A DNA stretch of 64,000 bases from Bacillus sp. NEB1478 (GTDB lineage Bacteria; Bacillota; Bacilli; Bacillales; Fictibacillaceae): positions 186,001 through 250,000 of the forward strand of contig NZ_CP134049.1 of the NCBI RefSeq assembly GCF_031582965.1, given 5' to 3'. The notes below the pieces were generated by a model. That model made no database searches. It worked only from the letters and a program-made list of their open reading frames with translations, and was not told where the DNA came from. Shown here piece by piece: positions 55,754 through 64,000 of the stretch. The translations under genes and the position numbers were made by a program. Numbering within the stretch: position 1 is the first letter of the stretch; each line of letters begins with the position of its first letter.

Positions 55754-57291
55754 AAGATTATGCAATTGGAATTGATATCGGAACATCGAGCACAAAGGTT
55801 GTTTTATTTGATGAATCAGGTGCTGCTGTTGCACACCATTCAAAAAAATATTCTTTGTTATCAAAAGAACCAGGGGCGGCCGAACAAGACCCTGATGAAA
55901 TTTACGAAGCGGTTCTTCACTCATTGAAAGAAACCGTAAAGAAAAGTGCGGATATGGCGAATCGTATCGGCTTTATATCGTTTAGTACGGCGATGCACTC
56001 CTTAATCGCAGTAGATGCGGAAGGGAATCCGTTAACGAATAGTATTACGTGGGCAGATACGCGCAGTGAACCTTATGTGATGCAAGAAAAGACAAGTACC
56101 GAAAGCCTTGAACTATACAAAAGATCTGGCGTGCCCGTACATCCAATGACTCCGTTGTTTAAATTAATGTGGCTGAAAAAAGAACAGCCCGAAATTTTTT
56201 CAAAGGCTGCTAAGTTCGCAGGAATTAAAGATTACATACTTTTCCACTGGTTTGGCGAGTGGGTGACTGATTATGCTTCAGCCGCAGCAACTGGGCTGTG
56301 GAACATGGAAACGTTGCAGTATGATGAAAAATCTTTAAAGATGGCTGGTGTGACAGCTGAAAGACTGCCCGAAATCCAGCCAACTACTTATTTTTGGGAA
56401 CAGTTGTCTGAGAGTATTGCAGCGGATTGCGGTCTCGGCTCTGACGTGAAAGTGGTCATCGGAGCAACAGATGGTCCGTTGTCGAATCTCGGTGTAGGAG
56501 CGATTTCCCCTGGAGATATTGCCGTTACGATCGGAACAAGCGGGGCAATTCGAACTACTTCACAAAAGCCTTTTTTGGACGAGGAAGGCCGAACCTTTTG
56601 TTATCCGCTCACAGAAAACCACTGGGTGTCCGGTGGTCCAGTCAATAACGGAGGAATTGCGTTTCAATGGGTTCATGATCTTTTACAAGAAAAAGATCAT
56701 TTACAAGAAAAAGCTGATGAAGAAGAAGAGTATGAAACTTTATCGGAATACGCAGAGTCAGTTCCTCCTGGGGCTGAAGGATTGGTGTTTCTCCCTCACT
56801 TAACAGGCGAGCGGGCGCCTTTATGGGATGCGCAGGCGAAAGGATCGTTTATTGGATTAACTTTACGCCACAAAAAAGCACATCTCGTTCGGGCAGTGTT
56901 AGAAGGTACGATATTAAATCTCTATTCCGTGTACAATCTTGTAAAAACACAAACGGACGACATAAAAATTTTCGCGACAGGCGGGTTCACGCAATCGGCT
57001 ATATGGAAGCAAATCCTGGCAGATGTTTTTCAAAAAGAAGTATCGATTCCGCAGAATACAGAGAGCTCGTGCCTTGGGGCAGTTCTTCTAGGCAGATTTG
57101 CAATCGGATTGACGAGCGAACTGCAAGAAGTGAAGGAAGAAACGAAGCAATATGAGGCGGTTCAGCCAAATCCCGAAAATAAAGAAATCTATGAAGAATT
57201 ATTCGGTATTTATGAAGGTTTGTCCAAAGCGATCAAGCCGCTTTATCCGATTATCCATCGTTTCCAAAATAAAAAAGAGAGCGGACAATAA
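55750..57291 (+). CDS. gntK: Gluconokinase (FGGY family)
   Basis: 513 residues, as long as B. subtilis GntK. FGGY-kinase ATP-binding and substrate blocks are present: YAIGIDIGTSSTKVVLFD, TWADTRSE, GATDGPLSNLGVGAI, VTIGTSGAIR, SGGPVNNGGI and LPHLTGERAPLWD. It phosphorylates gluconate to 6-phosphogluconate. No permease, GntR or 6-phosphogluconate dehydrogenase is beside it, so it is an isolated kinase. A low-complexity insert QEKDHLQEKADEEEEYE lies at about 317-333. GAAAGGGG lies upstream of the TTG start. Confidence 0.88.
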   Translation: MKDYAIGIDIGTSSTKVVLFDESGAAVAHHSKKYSLLSKEPGAAEQDPDEIYEAVLHSLKETVKKSADMANRIGFISFSTAMHSLIAVDAEGNPLTNSITWADTRSEPYVMQEKTSTESLELYKRSGVPVHPMTPLFKLMWLKKEQPEIFSKAAKFAGIKDYILFHWFGEWVTDYASAAATGLWNMETLQYDEKSLKMAGVTAERLPEIQPTTYFWEQLSESIAADCGLGSDVKVVIGATDGPLSNLGVGAISPGDIAVTIGTSGAIRTTSQKPFLDEEGRTFCYPLTENHWVSGGPVNNGGIAFQWVHDLLQEKDHLQEKADEEEEYETLSEYAESVPPGAEGLVFLPHLTGERAPLWDAQAKGSFIGLTLRHKKAHLVRAVLEGTILNLYSVYNLVKTQTDDIKIFATGGFTQSAIWKQILADVFQKEVSIPQNTESSCLGAVLLGRFAIGLTSELQEVKEETKQYEAVQPNPENKEIYEELFGIYEGLSKAIKPLYPIIHRFQNKKESGQ

Positions 57292-57303
57292 TCCGCTCTT
57301 TTC
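57273..57303. terminator. Compact bidirectional terminator
   Basis: GAGCGGA/TCCGCTC stem spanning the gntK stop and the end of the convergent lipoprotein gene, with A- and T-runs. Confidence 0.8.
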
Positions 57304-57749
57304 TATTCTACATAAGTAGCATTTAAGGTAGGTAATCCCGTTTTAGCATCTTTGCCATTTTTTACATTGCCGTAGATCGTGATTTCAGCACCTTGAGCAA
57401 TAGAATTATCCATCGTAAAATTCATAACCTTATACTTCGCGTCGCCTACTTTGAATTCAAAGCTGCCACCCATTTTTTGCGCTTCTGAACTTACTGTACC
57501 AGTTGCTTTAATGATTTTCTTGTCGTATGCATTTGAATCGGATTCCAGCGTTTTTGGATCAAGCACTACTGCCGTTTTCTTCATGTGCTTGATGACGTCT
57601 GCTTGCTGTTTCTCCATTTTATCGGCTGTTGTATTTTTTTCTTTTTGCTCAGACTTCGGTTTTTCTTCTGGTTTTGCTTTATCCTCACTGCAACCCGTTA
57701 AGGCTAATACTAAAATAAGGAGACTTGCTCCAAACCATTTTTTCAACAT
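57303..57749 (-). CDS. Lipoprotein with OB-fold-like (tRNA_anti-like) domain
   Basis: 148 residues. The signal peptide ends in lipobox LTGC (Cys20), and a Lys/Glu-rich linker (22-55) follows. The C-terminal domain (LDPKTLESDSNAYDKKIIKATGTVS ... ITIYGNVKNGKD) resembles the tRNA_anti-like OB fold of secreted Bacillus proteins. Membrane-anchored, outer face; function unknown. GGGGAG precedes the ATG. Confidence 0.75.
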   Translation of the reverse strand: MLKKWFGASLLILVLALTGCSEDKAKPEEKPKSEQKEKNTTADKMEKQQADVIKHMKKTAVVLDPKTLESDSNAYDKKIIKATGTVSSEAQKMGGSFEFKVGDAKYKVMNFTMDNSIAQGAEITIYGNVKNGKDAKTGLPTLNATYVE

Positions 57750-57864
57750 GATGTATGACTCCCCTTTAAAATCTTCTATCTCTCTCGTTTAGTCCATCAT
57801 ATCATGGAAAAGGTATACAAATAAAATGAATTTTCAAACGTTTGTGAAAGATTGCGCAAAACTC

Positions 57865-57893
57865 TTACAAGTTGGAGCAGAAATGTGTAATAT
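57865..57893 (+). promoter_or_regulatory. glyA promoter
   Basis: TTACAA (57865-57870), 17-bp spacer, TAATAT (57888-57893), 56 bp before the glyA start. No purine operator was recognised. Confidence 0.6.
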
Positions 57894-57948
57894 AGAAGAC
57901 GTATGTTACACAAAAAATTTTAGACATAAGGTGAGGGGGAAGCGAAAA

Positions 57949-59184
57949 ATGAAACATTTACAATCAGCTGATCAAGAAGTTTATCAATCCATCATGGACG
58001 AACTGCATCGCCAGCGTACGAAAATAGAATTAATTGCTTCTGAAAACTTTGTAAGCCAAGCCGTAATGGAAGCTCAAGGCTCCGTTTTAACGAATAAATA
58101 CGCAGAAGGGTATCCAGGACGCCGCTATTATGGCGGATGTGAACATGTCGATGTGACAGAGAACCTTGCAAGAGACCGTGCGAAGAAAATTTTCGGAGCG
58201 GAACACGCAAACGTGCAGCCGCACTCAGGCGCTCAAGCAAACATGGCTGTTTATTTCACAGTTCTAGAGCCTGGTGATACTGTTCTTGGGATGAACTTAT
58301 CTCACGGCGGCCACTTAACTCACGGAAGTGCAGTAAACTTTTCGGGTGTTCAATACAATTTTGTTGAATACGGTGTTGATAAAGAAAAGAACTTAATTGA
58401 TTATGAAGATGTTCGTCAAAAAGCTCTCGAGCATCGTCCCAAAATGATCGTTGCAGGGGCAAGTGCGTATCCTCGTGCGATCGATTTCGCGAAATTCCGT
58501 GAAATTGCGGATGAAGTTGAAGCTTACTTAATGGTTGACATGGCTCATATTGCAGGACTTGTTGCAGCTGGTCTTCACCAAAATCCAGTGCCTTATGCTG
58601 ACTTTGTTACAACAACAACGCATAAAACACTTCGCGGACCCCGCGGCGGTATGATTTTATGTAAAGAAGAGTACGCGAAAAAAATCGACAAATCGATCTT
58701 TCCAGGAATTCAAGGCGGACCATTAATGCACGTGATCGCTGCAAAAGCGGTATCGTTCGGTGAAGTATTAACTGATGAGTTTAAACAATACGCAGAACAA
58801 ATCGTGAAAAACGCAAAACGTCTTGCAGATTCTTTGAAAAAAGAAGGACTGACACTCGTTTCTGACGGAACGGACAACCATCTGATTCTGATCAACGTAA
58901 GCGAGCTTGCGTTAACTGGTAAAGTTGCTGAAAGAGCGCTGGATGATATCGGAATCACGGTTAATAAAAACACGATTCCATTCGATAAAGAAAGCCCGTT
59001 TGTAACAAGCGGAATCCGTATTGGAACAGCAGCTGTTACTTCACGCGGATTTGTAGAAGAAGATATGGATGAGATCGCATCTATCATGGCATCTGTATTG
59101 AAAAACGTTGAAGATGAAACAGTACTAAAAGACGCAGAAGCAAGAGTAGAAAAACTAGCAGGAAAATACAAGCTTTACGAATAA
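57949..59184 (+). CDS. glyA: Serine hydroxymethyltransferase
   Basis: 411 residues, PLP-dependent, converting serine and tetrahydrofolate to glycine and methylene-tetrahydrofolate. The PLP Lys is in [14 protein letters not shown] (about 226), and [10 protein letters not shown] and [10 protein letters not shown] are typical. GAGGGGGAAG precedes ATG 57949; the frame open from 57826 covers the promoter and is not coding. Confidence 0.96.
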   Translation: MKHLQSADQEVYQSIMDELHRQRTKIELIASENFVSQAVMEAQGSVLTNKYAEGYPGRRYYGGCEHVDVTENLARDRAKKIFGAEHANVQPHSGAQANMAVYFTVLEPGDTVLGMNLSHGGHLTHGSAVNFSGVQYNFVEYGVDKEKNLIDYEDVRQKALEHRPKMIVAGASAYPRAIDFAKFREIADEVEAYLMVDMAHIAGLVAAGLHQNPVPYADFVTTTTHKTLRGPRGGMILCKEEYAKKIDKSIFPGIQGGPLMHVIAAKAVSFGEVLTDEFKQYAEQIVKNAKRLADSLKKEGLTLVSDGTDNHLILINVSELALTGKVAERALDDIGITVNKNTIPFDKESPFVTSGIRIGTAAVTSRGFVEEDMDEIASIMASVLKNVEDETVLKDAEARVEKLAGKYKLYE

Positions 59185-59261
59185 AATAGATGTGAGAAAG
59201 AAAGGCTTTTTCTAAAAGATTGTTGCTTGATGTCATAGGTGTAAAGAGACTTCATGTACAA

Positions 59262-59426
59262 GTTGATAGGAGAGCAAGGTGCGAGACTCCAGCGGGATCA
59301 GTGGGACAGGTGAGACCATTCAATGTCGCATGGCGACGAATGGGCTCACCGCACACCCCGCGGAAAGCGAGCAAACCAGCGCGGAAATCAACTGCTTTCA
59401 AGAACAACAAAGATTACGAAAACAGT
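59262..59426 (+). repeat. Structured GTTGATT...AATCAAC repeat element, copy 3
   Basis: Begins GTTGATAGGAG, keeps GGTGCGAGACTCC and CCCCGCGGAAAGCGAGC, and ends AATCAAC with flank ACAACAAAGATTACGAAAACAG. The central hairpin differs from copies 1 and 2 but keeps pairing (CCATTC with GAATGG instead of the CAC/GTG-based pairs). It lies between convergent glyA and the acyltransferase. Confidence 0.85.
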
Positions 59427-59427
59427 C

Positions 59428-59467
59428 TAAAGAAAACCAGTTTCTAAGCAGAAACTGGTTTTCTTTG
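59428..59467. terminator. Perfect bidirectional terminator
   Basis: AAAGAAAACCAGTTTCT and its full complement around a 4-base loop, reaching into the end of the acyltransferase gene. Confidence 0.85.
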
Positions 59468-60541
59468 TATAGGTTGATCCGTTGCTTTTCTTTTAGCAGG
59501 TATCGGAATAATGTATTGAGCATTTGGCAGCTGCTGAATGATTTTCACGAATGCAAGTGTTCCGAAAAGGACGACAAAGAACATAATCGGCATCATCTCT
59601 GTCTGCCAAACGTCAGCAGGAAGAACCTTTTTTAGCATGATTAAGGTAAAAGGATGAATTAAATAAATCCCCATCGAAAACTGTCCGATCGTCTGAAGGG
59701 AGTTTTTTATCCAATCGAACTTCGCTAAATAATAATACAAACCGATCGTTGCAAAGCTTAATAAAGGAATGTTAATCAGGTTCGTTTCTCTTTGTGAGGA
59801 AACAGAACCAATCATCTTATATTCAACTACTGCTCCAATATAAATAGCAATAACGGATAGAGCTAGTATATGTGAGTATTTTTTTGACCACAGAGAGATA
59901 GGCTTCCAATAGTAAGCCATGAATCCCCCAAAAATAAAATAAAAAATCCAGTGTAATAGAAATACCTTATCGATAATGACTCGTTCAAGTATACCTGTAA
60001 AGATAGGAACCTCAGTTACGTTTGAAAAGTAAAGGCTGACTGCTGCAGATACGAGCAAACCAATCCACCAGCCATAGCCGTTTCGAATGAACTGTAAAAT
60101 AGGGAAAATGAAATAAAATTGAACAACAATCGCCATAAAATACAGATGGTAAAAAGATTCACCCATTGTAAAGTTATATAAAAGAACTTTAGGATCTTCT
60201 GGTAATTTAGCCCCGACAAGAAACACAGTTACGAATTGATAAAAAATACTCCAGATGACAAATGGCATGATGATTTTCGTTGTCCGAGAAACCGCAAACT
60301 TCTTAAAGTGAAATCCTTTTTTATTCACTTGATTAAAAAGTAAAAATCCACTGATAACCGCAAATGTTGGTGTGCCAAAACGCCCGATCTGATTAAAGAA
60401 GTACGTAAACGAGTTAAAAACTTCTCCTGCCTGAGTGAAATAGGTTGCTGAAATATGCACAAAAAGTACACCTATACACGCAAACGCTCTTAAAAAGTGA
60501 ATTTCATTGAAATATTCTTTGTTGGTTTTTAGTGTATTCAC
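59444..60541 (-). CDS. Membrane acyltransferase (acyltransferase 3 family)
   Basis: 365 residues with about ten membrane helices. The family start FNEIHFLRAFACIGVLFVHIS carries the conserved Arg and the catalytic-type His, and GRFGTPTFAVISGFLLF follows. There is no extracellular SGNH domain, unlike OatA. Members acetylate cell-wall or surface polysaccharides; the substrate is unknown. It lies in an accessory block between glyA and upp, genes that are adjacent in B. subtilis. Confidence 0.88.
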   Translation of the reverse strand: MNTLKTNKEYFNEIHFLRAFACIGVLFVHISATYFTQAGEVFNSFTYFFNQIGRFGTPTFAVISGFLLFNQVNKKGFHFKKFAVSRTTKIIMPFVIWSIFYQFVTVFLVGAKLPEDPKVLLYNFTMGESFYHLYFMAIVVQFYFIFPILQFIRNGYGWWIGLLVSAAVSLYFSNVTEVPIFTGILERVIIDKVFLLHWIFYFIFGGFMAYYWKPISLWSKKYSHILALSVIAIYIGAVVEYKMIGSVSSQRETNLINIPLLSFATIGLYYYLAKFDWIKNSLQTIGQFSMGIYLIHPFTLIMLKKVLPADVWQTEMMPIMFFVVLFGTLAFVKIIQQLPNAQYIIPIPAKRKATDQPIQRKPVSA

Positions 60542-60767
60542 CTTTACATCCTCTCCGTAAACATATATTTAAACTGTTTAATTATTTCGCTTCTATAGCG
60601 TTCGTGGAAGATTTGTATAAAACTAGGGTCCAATCGCTGTAAATAAAAGGAATATCGTATCTTTTACAGCTCCTTAATAACAGCTTTACAATCAGAAAAT
60701 AAAAAATGGAAAATTTTGAATGGTGCTCATGCATAATGTAAGATTAAGGAAAGGGGGAGTGGTGTTT

Positions 60768-61685
60768 ATGGTAGAAGTTATTTCGGTCAAAAACTTAAGT
60801 AAAATGTACGGATCGACTAAGGCGGTAAACAATCTTTCTTTTTCTGTAAAAAAAGGTGAAATATTCGGCATTATCGGGCCAAATGGCGCTGGAAAAACAA
60901 CCACGATTGAAATTCTAGAGGGACTCCGCAAAAAGGACGAAGGGGAAGTCTTAGTTTTAGGAATGAATCCAGAAAAAGACCGGAAAAAATTGAACAACAG
61001 GATCGGTGTTCAATTTCAAGCAACATCCATTCAGAAAAAAATGAAGATAAAAGAAGCAATCCAGCTTTTTGGGTCGATTTATGATCAAGATAATACGAAC
61101 GATCATATTATTAAACTTTTAGGACTTGAAGAAAAAATGAATACGTACTTTGATGACTTATCGGGTGGATGGAAACAGCGTGTAACATTGGCGCTTGCGA
61201 CACTACATAGACCTGACATCCTATTTCTAGACGAACCGAGCATGAGGCTCGATCCGCATGCAAGAAGAGAAATGTGGGACATCATTCGTTCATTGCGGGA
61301 CGAAGGAACGACAATTGTCGTTACAACTCATTACATGGAAGAAGCAGAAAAACTTTGTGACCGGGTAGCGATGATTTATAACGGAGAACTACGTGCGCTG
61401 GATGAACCGGGCAGGCTGGTTGAAGATTTATCTATTCATTTCTTAAGTTTCCGAAGTCCAGATTTTCCAATAGATCAATTGAAGGGTCTTGCCGGCATTA
61501 TAAAAGTAGAACATGACGGGGATCAGGATTCCTACCGCATTTATGCGGAGGATCTTCAAACATGTTCGTATTATCTTTTTAAAGAAGCACAAGAAGGGAA
61601 TTATCACATTTCGGATTTTAAATTTGAAAGAGGCACTTTAGATGACTTGTTTGTGCACTATTTGGAGGGAGGGCAATCGGCATGA
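60768..61685 (+). CDS. ABC transporter ATP-binding protein
   Basis: 305-residue DrrA/YhfQ-like ATPase of an ABC-2 exporter. Walker A is GPNGAGKTTT (about 38), the signature is the unusual LSGGWKQR, Walker B is ILFLDEPSMRLDP with Ser-Met-Arg where Thr-x-Gly is usual, and the H-loop is TTHYMEEAE. AAAGGGGGAG precedes ATG 60768. Its TGA overlaps the permease ATG (ATGA), so the pair is coupled. Drug, lipid or polysaccharide-precursor export is possible. Confidence 0.9.
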   Translation: MVEVISVKNLSKMYGSTKAVNNLSFSVKKGEIFGIIGPNGAGKTTTIEILEGLRKKDEGEVLVLGMNPEKDRKKLNNRIGVQFQATSIQKKMKIKEAIQLFGSIYDQDNTNDHIIKLLGLEEKMNTYFDDLSGGWKQRVTLALATLHRPDILFLDEPSMRLDPHARREMWDIIRSLRDEGTTIVVTTHYMEEAEKLCDRVAMIYNGELRALDEPGRLVEDLSIHFLSFRSPDFPIDQLKGLAGIIKVEHDGDQDSYRIYAEDLQTCSYYLFKEAQEGNYHISDFKFERGTLDDLFVHYLEGGQSA

Positions 61686-62428
61686 CGGCACTATGGCAAT
61701 TGACAGTACTTGAAACGAAAATGTTTTTTCGCGATAAACTGCAGGTTTTCTGGACATTTTTATTTCCTGTACTTATGATTTGGCTCTTTGGCTCGATGTT
61801 CAATAATCAAGAAATGGGAGGATTATCTTTTGCCAGCTTGTACATTCCTTCTTGGATCGGAGTGAACATTGTTACCACAGCTTTTTTTACATTAGGTACC
61901 GTTCTTGCCGGCTATCGCGAAACCGGCGTTCTTAGAAGATATCAGTCTACTCCGCTCGCACCATGGAAAATTCTTTTTGCTCACACCATCCAAGGAACGG
62001 TAATTTTTAGTTTTTCGGCAGTCGTTCTTGTTGTTTTCGGAGCACTAATGTTTGATCTAAAAGCTCCTGCCTATTTAGGAAGTACTTTGATTGCACTCTT
62101 TTTAAGCATCGTCTCATTCTTTCCATTCGCGCTTTTTCTAACGTCATTAGCAAAAAACGTAGGAACAGCAGCGGCGATCAGTTCACTCTTTTTAAACTTG
62201 ATGCTCTTTTTATCAGGTGCCACGTTTCCACTGGAAATGATGCCTGATGTTCTTCAGTATGTCGCTAAGGTGCTCCCCTTGTACTATGTAATCGAGTTAG
62301 TCCGTGCAACGTGGAACACATCACCTATATGGGAAAACATGACGCCCGTAATCGTATTATCGTGTATCTCAGTGGTTTCGATCGTGCTGTCTTCAAAATT
62401 TTTTAGATGGAGCGGGAAAGCAGAATAA
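61682..62428 (+). CDS. ABC-2 type transporter permease
   Basis: 248 residues with six membrane helices in the ABC-2 layout (N-terminal FFRDKLQVFWTFLFPVLMIWLFG, then FLSGATFPLEMMPDVLQYVAKVLPLYYVIELVR, the conserved ABC-2 stretch). It starts within the stop of the ATPase gene. It forms an exporter with the preceding ATPase; the substrate is unknown. Confidence 0.9.
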   Translation: MTALWQLTVLETKMFFRDKLQVFWTFLFPVLMIWLFGSMFNNQEMGGLSFASLYIPSWIGVNIVTTAFFTLGTVLAGYRETGVLRRYQSTPLAPWKILFAHTIQGTVIFSFSAVVLVVFGALMFDLKAPAYLGSTLIALFLSIVSFFPFALFLTSLAKNVGTAAAISSLFLNLMLFLSGATFPLEMMPDVLQYVAKVLPLYYVIELVRATWNTSPIWENMTPVIVLSCISVVSIVLSSKFFRWSGKAE

Positions 62429-62460
62429 GGTCTCTATAGAGATGAAAACAGCTGGTGTTG

Positions 62461-62492
62461 GAGTATTGGGAGCTGCCAATACTCTTTTTTGC
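62461..62492 (+). terminator. ABC operon terminator
   Basis: GAGTATTGG/CCAATACTC perfect stem, T6. Confidence 0.88.
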
Positions 62493-62597
62493 TTAAACTA
62501 GGCTATAATTTCCATCCGAAAAAAGGGGTATAGTAGTAGATGTGATTGATATGAAATATTTGGAGTTAAACCTTTATTGATATTATCTTGATTTCGC

Positions 62598-62626
62598 TTG
62601 AAGTGGATGATGATTTTCTGTACAAT
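62598..62626 (+). promoter_or_regulatory. upp promoter
   Basis: TTGAAG (62598-62603), 17-bp spacer, TACAAT (62621-62626), 66 bp before upp. Confidence 0.68.
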
Positions 62627-62691
62627 TCTAGAGATGCTTTTAGAAATGAACGAAAAGAATAAAAAGATACATAAAGGAGAGGTGCTTTAAC

Positions 62692-63321
62692 ATGAGTAAT
62701 GTATACGTCCTGGACCACCCGTTAATTCAGCATAAATTAACATACATTCGAGACGAACGCACGGGTACAAAAGAATTTCGCGAGCTTGTAGACGAAGTAG
62801 CAGGGCTGATGGCATTTGAAATTACGCGTGACCTTCCATTGCAGGAAGTAACCGTGAAAACGCCAGTAGCTGAAGCAACAATGAAAACAATCGCCGGAAA
62901 AAAATTAGGGCTAGTACCAATCCTTAGAGCGGGTCTTGGCATGGTTGACGGAATCCTTAAACTGATCCCGGCTGCAAAAGTTGGACATGTTGGTTTGTAC
63001 CGTGACCCTGAAACATTAACACCGATTGAATATTACGTGAAGCTTCCAACTGATGTAGAAGAGCGTGACTTCATCGTAATCGATCCAATGCTAGCAACAG
63101 GCGGATCTGCATCTGCGGCTATCACATCGATTAAAAACCGCGGTGCAAAGAACATTAAGCTTATGTGCCTAGTTGCAGCTCCTGAAGGTGTAAAAGTCAT
63201 TCAGGAAGAGCACCCGGATGTTGATATTTTCTTAGCAGCATTAGATGAAAAATTAAACGACCACGGATACATCGTTCCTGGCCTAGGTGACGCTGGCGAC
63301 CGTTTGTTCGGAACAAAATAA
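62692..63321 (+). CDS. upp: Uracil phosphoribosyltransferase
   Basis: 209 residues; PRPP-binding loop [17 protein letters not shown] (about 126-142), [16 protein letters not shown] and the C-terminal uracil-binding [17 protein letters not shown]. It makes UMP from uracil and PRPP. AAAGGAGAGGTG precedes the ATG. Confidence 0.97.
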   Translation: MSNVYVLDHPLIQHKLTYIRDERTGTKEFRELVDEVAGLMAFEITRDLPLQEVTVKTPVAEATMKTIAGKKLGLVPILRAGLGMVDGILKLIPAAKVGHVGLYRDPETLTPIEYYVKLPTDVEERDFIVIDPMLATGGSASAAITSIKNRGAKNIKLMCLVAAPEGVKVIQEEHPDVDIFLAALDEKLNDHGYIVPGLGDAGDRLFGTK

Positions 63322-63328
63322 ATTGTAA

Positions 63329-63365
63329 GAAACCCCTCGGAATATTTTTCAGAGGGGTTTTTATT
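63329..63365 (+). terminator. upp terminator
   Basis: AAACCCCTC/GAGGGGTTT stem followed by TT-rich tail. Confidence 0.87.
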
Positions 63366-63377
63366 TTGAAGATAAAT

Positions 63378-63488
63378 TGTCGAAATTTGTCAAAAGACTC
63401 AATTATGATGAAAAGAGACTCAATTCCTTTTCGAAGAGACTCAATTCGATACGAAAGAGACTCAATTACGGAAAATCCTCATACTCAT
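63378..63488. repeat. Phased array A9 (core AGACTCAATT)
   Basis: Four units with AGACTCAATT at 63395, 63416, 63437 and 63458, exactly 21 bp apart. TGTCGAA precedes at 63378 and CTCATCAC follows at 63483. Same core, leader and tail as A2 at 6889. Confidence 0.88.
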
Positions 63489-63543
63489 CACAAAAAAACT
63501 AGCGATATTCGCATCGTTTTTACGTAAGAAGTGGTCATCGGTT

Positions 63544-63672
63544 TGTCGAACATATTCATTAAAAGTGTGGAATTATGAGCGTTAAATCTGAAATTATCGG
63601 CTAAAAATCTGGAATTATCATCACAAAGTCTGGAATTATGATAACGGGAGCTGAAATTTCGCTTTGAATAAG
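63544..63672. repeat. Phased array A10 (core TCTGGAATTAT)
   Basis: Five units with TGG/TGA-AATTAT cores at 63568, 63589, 63610, 63631 and 63652, all 21 bp apart. TGTCGAA precedes at 63544. The core is close to that of A1 and A4. It directly follows A9 in the convergent gap after upp. Confidence 0.88.
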
Positions 63673-63713
63673 CCATTTTTTCGCTCAACATCACTAATGA
63701 ATCTTACTTCCAT

Positions 63714-63756
63714 CAAAAAAGCCCTAATTCCAAACTCGGAACTAGAGCTTTTTTCA
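63714..63756 (-). terminator. Terminator of the DUF3889 gene
   Basis: On the minus strand AGCTCTAGTTCC pairs with GGAATTAGGGCT with one mismatch, then T6. Confidence 0.82.
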
Positions 63757-63762
63757 TATCAA

Positions 63763-63999
63763 TTATGTTCTTTCTTCAAACTTATAATCGATAAGCTTGT
63801 CCTCTGAATGCATAACTCCGACTTTTACGAGATGCTTCCTATTCTTTTGATAAACCGTAAAATCAAACCAATCGGTGATGGTTCCATCAGGTGCTATTCG
63901 GCGTACATCGTATTGATAGTCGCTGATCCGGCTGTTCGGATACTCTTTTTTTGTTTCCTCCAGCGCAAGCTTGCCCCACTTGGCATAATCTTTTCTGCT
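63763..63999 (-). CDS. DUF3889-like secreted protein, 5' end outside window
   Basis: The last 78 codons of a minus-strand gene that is open to the window edge. It reads DYAKWGKLALEETKKEYPNS, then DYQYDVRRIAPDGTITDWFDF, and ends YKFEERT. This is the pattern of the DUF3889 family of small exported Bacillus proteins. The signal peptide would lie beyond the window. Function unknown. Confidence 0.7.
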   Translation of the reverse strand, partial: SRKDYAKWGKLALEETKKEYPNSRISDYQYDVRRIAPDGTITDWFDFTVYQKNRKHLVKVGVMHSEDKLIDYKFEERT

Positions 64000-64000
64000 T

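Overview
The window is chromosomal DNA from an endospore-forming member of the Bacillaceae. Evidence: spo0F, spoIIR and pbpG homologues, strong AAGGAGG ribosome binding sites, frequent GTG/TTG starts, and long collinearity with one part of the Bacillus subtilis chromosome (ywhD-pbpG-speE-speB ... ywiB-argS ... uvsE-clsB-fadF-acdA-rpoE-pyrG-ywjG-spo0F-fbaA-tal-murAB-glpX-rho-rpmE-tdk ... prfA-prmC-spoIIR-ywlB-ywlC-mntP-ywlE-rpiB-ywlG-glyA-upp). The species is not fixed by the sequence; gene content and repeats would suit Fictibacillus or a close relative, which is an inference. No rRNA, tRNA, prophage, transposase or CRISPR array was seen.

Layout. 1-7.2 kb: end of ywhD, sporulation PBP pbpG, an amidohydrolase of the MTA/SAH deaminase type, a 28-codon holin-like toxin gene, and speE-speB. 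7.2-16.6 kb: urea/amide channel, PAS histidine kinase, oxidoreductase, ywiB-argS, a DinB protein, a XapX-like peptide, uvsE and clsB. 16.8-29 kb: a fatty-acid and branched-acyl-CoA degradation cluster (fadF, thiolase, hydroxyacyl-CoA dehydrogenase, two acyl-CoA dehydrogenases, MeaB GTPase, TetR regulator, IcmF mutase). 29.5-40.5 kb: rpoE, pyrG with its CTP-sensing leader, ywjG, spo0F, fbaA, tal, murAB, glpX, rho, a zinc-independent L31 gene, tdk. 40.8-44.8 kb: accessory genes (lipoprotein, CoA-disulfide reductase, MOSC protein, two small unknowns, a frameshifted HxlR regulator). 44.9-54.7 kb: prfA, prmC, spoIIR, ywlB, ywlC inside a cluster of DnaA boxes, a second PAS kinase, mntP, an enlarged ywlE, rpiB, ywlG. 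55-64 kb: acetyltransferase, gluconokinase, lipoprotein, glyA, acyltransferase, ABC exporter, upp, end of a DUF3889 gene.

How it works together. Polyamine synthesis (speE, speB) sits beside genes that could handle its by-products: MTA (amidohydrolase) and urea (channel). The acyl-CoA cluster feeds electrons through acyl-CoA dehydrogenases and ETF towards FadF, and isomerises isobutyryl-CoA to n-butyryl-CoA for beta-oxidation. Two soluble PAS kinases may feed phosphate to Spo0F.

The most unusual signal is non-coding. About ten intergenic arrays consist of 20-21 bp units (two DNA turns), each array with its own short core, often preceded by TGTCGAA. They lie mostly between convergent genes and never between divergent ones. 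Three other dispersed structured repeat families fill most remaining convergent gaps. Two of these families show compensatory base changes between copies.
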